The notes beneath the pieces were generated by a model. The model was not told where the DNA came from. It worked only from the letters and a program-made list of their open reading frames with translations, and did no database searches. Made by a program: the position numbers and the translations under genes. A DNA stretch of 64,000 nucleotides from Fontimonas thermophila. Its GTDB lineage: Bacteria > Pseudomonadota > Gammaproteobacteria > Nevskiales > Nevskiaceae. Of this stretch, positions 62,689 through 64,000 are shown one piece after another; position 1 is the stretch's first letter; each line of letters begins with the position of its first letter. The stretch is taken from the NCBI RefSeq assembly GCF_900113085.1, contig NZ_FOOC01000001.1, positions 186,001 to 250,000 of the forward strand. The letters are read 5' to 3'.

Positions 62689-64000
62689 CTACCCGCGCAG
62701 CGCGGCGTCGATCTTCGCCGCGCTCGGCGCACCCTGGGCGCGCAGCTCCTGCGCGAACAGGGCGATGCGCCACTCCTCGAGCAGCCAGCGCGCGGGATGG
62801 AATGGGTGCGGCAGACGCGCCACATACGGCGCGATTTGGTGCAGGAGCGCCGCATCGCGCGCCGGCTTGTGGGTGAGGCGCTCGAGGCGCACGTCGATCG
62901 CGCGCAGATACAGCGCGATGCGCTGCCATTGCGGCTCCGGAATCGCGTGGATGAAGCCAGGCGCAAACAGGCTGCCGAGTTGATCGCGCAGATCCGCGCT
63001 TGCATCCGGCCAGCGTGTGCCCAGGGCCTCGATGCGCGCACGCAGCTCACGTGCGCGGCCGAGCCAGCGCGCGATGTCCTCGAGCCGGCGCTGGGCGTCC
63101 GTAGAGAACGCGCCGCGTTTTTCCAGGGCGGCCTGGAATTGCGCGCGCGTGTACGGCAGCGGATCGAGGAGCACGGCATCGGCGCTGCGTTCGGCGAGCT
63201 GGCGCGCGAGCACATCCACATCCAGCGCGAAGGCGGTTGCCAGCAGCCCCAGATGGCGGCGCACCTGCTTGCCGAGATCGCGCAGCCGATCGCTCAGGCG
63301 CAGCAACAGCAGCGCGCGCACGCCGGCGTGGTGTGCGCGTGCCGCCGCTTCCGCGGATTCGAACAGCCGCAGATCGATGCGCTCTTCCTGCGCATCGAGC
63401 GCTGGATGGGCGCGCGCCCCGGTCGCGAGCACGACGTGGGTCGGCAGATCGTCGAAATCCCAGTCGCTGATGCCGGTGCGGGTCCAGCGCGCGAGCGTCT
63501 CGTCACGCGCGGCCGCGCGGGCCAGGGCGGCGCGCGCCGCGCCGCGATGGTGCTGCCGCAGCGCCGCCAGCGAGTCGCCGCTGGCGAGCACGCGGCCGTC
63601 GGCATCCAACAGCTGGAAGCGGGGTTTCAGATACGGTTCGAGCTGCGCGGGCGCGAAATCCGCCGGTGTCACCGCCACCCCGGTCATCGCTTCGAGCGCA
63701 CGGCACAGCTGCGGCAGCAAGGCCCCGTGCGCGGGGTCGAGCCGCGCGCCCGCGGCCTGCGCGAACGCCGCAATCGGCGTAAAGGCGCGGCGCAGCCGGT
63801 TGGGCAGCGTGCGGATCAATCCCTCGATGAGATCCGGCCGCAGGCCCGGGACCAACCAGTCGAACACCTCGGGCGGCAACGCATGCGCCTGATCGACCGG
63901 AATGTGAAAGGTCACGCCATCGTGCGCGGCGCCGGGTTCGTGGTGATACGACAGCGCCACGCGGATGCCGCCGATGTCCAGATGGTCCGGAAACAGCGCG
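62689..64000 (-). CDS. hrpA: ATP-dependent RNA helicase HrpA, C-terminal part (5' end outside window)
   Basis: About 437 residues of the C-terminal DUF3418 region of HrpA, a DEAH helicase acting on mRNA and stalled ribosomes. Visible motifs are FPDHLDIGGIRVALSYHHEPGAAHDGVTFHIP, VFDWLVPGLRPDLIEGLIRTLPNRLRRAF and HPARWLLEEWRIALFAQELRAQG at the end. The helicase core lies beyond the window edge. It reads into pyrF after 44 bp. Confidence 0.92.
   Translation of the reverse strand, partial: ALFPDHLDIGGIRVALSYHHEPGAAHDGVTFHIPVDQAHALPPEVFDWLVPGLRPDLIEGLIRTLPNRLRRAFTPIAAFAQAAGARLDPAHGALLPQLCRALEAMTGVAVTPADFAPAQLEPYLKPRFQLLDADGRVLASGDSLAALRQHHRGAARAALARAAARDETLARWTRTGISDWDFDDLPTHVVLATGARAHPALDAQEERIDLRLFESAEAAARAHHAGVRALLLLRLSDRLRDLGKQVRRHLGLLATAFALDVDVLARQLAERSADAVLLDPLPYTRAQFQAALEKRGAFSTDAQRRLEDIARWLGRARELRARIEALGTRWPDASADLRDQLGSLFAPGFIHAIPEPQWQRIALYLRAIDVRLERLTHKPARDAALLHQIAPYVARLPHPFHPARWLLEEWRIALFAQELRAQGAPSAAKIDAALRG

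Overview
This is a high-GC (about two thirds G+C by eye) chromosomal segment of a gammaproteobacterium. It is most plausibly from the Xanthomonadales/Lysobacterales or a neighbouring order. That reading rests on the origin-region gene order (gyrB-recF-dnaN-dnaA facing away from rpmH-rnpA-yidD-yidC-mnmE), a chorismatase, an apparent C-rich-loop small RNA, SufT, a DegV protein and a very long acetyl-CoA hydrolase/transferase. The order-level placement is inference. No tRNA, rRNA, CRISPR array, insertion sequence or prophage was recognised, and most genes are ordinary core genes packed on both strands.

Layout. 1-5.8 kb: cytochrome b561 (cut by the window edge), a DUF885 lipoprotein, an AbgT-type transporter lacking its middle half, a PhzF protein, two unknown proteins and an LpxL-type acyltransferase. 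5.8-10 kb: a four-gene Gld-like ABC export cluster behind a good promoter. 10-17.7 kb: mutM, an Old Yellow Enzyme, apaG, sufT, a SIMPL protein, purEK, a DegV protein and an SDR. 17.8-28.3 kb: the replication-origin region, with a candidate about 104-nt sRNA downstream of gyrB, then gyrB, recF, dnaN, an oriC-like interval with an inverted pair of perfect DnaA boxes, dnaA, and rpmH-rnpA-yidD-yidC-mnmE.

28.3-33.7 kb is the least ordinary part. A 588-bp gene-free interval with hairpins precedes a polytopic membrane protein, a tiny overlapping ORF and a PcfJ-like protein carrying a C-terminal HIRAN DNA-end-binding domain; an alpha/beta hydrolase and a Nudix hydrolase follow. 33.7-42 kb: acetyl-CoA hydrolase/transferase and a LysR regulator divergent from aceEF, sharing a perfect palindromic operator candidate, then a thioesterase. 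42-50 kb: M1 aminopeptidase, two lipoproteins, SDR, M20 dipeptidase, aroE and hemB. 50-55 kb: a sterol-desaturase-family hydroxylase and a tightly overlapping cassette (cytochrome c lipoprotein, Tat-exported sugar-lactone oxidase, exported PLP enzyme), preceded by a lipase-like hydrolase. 55-64 kb: glpK, MAPEG, cupin, chorismatase, a BASS transporter coupled to a 21-codon leader ORF, a PlsC-type acyltransferase, hemE, pyrF and the C-terminal part of hrpA.

The strongest candidates for something new are the gyrB-downstream sRNA, in which every hairpin loop exposes CCCC, and the membrane protein/PcfJ-HIRAN module beyond mnmE. The middle-deleted AbgT transporter and the periplasmic cytochrome c/lactone oxidase/PLP-enzyme cassette come next. 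All gene calls rest on reading motifs by eye; no database search was run.
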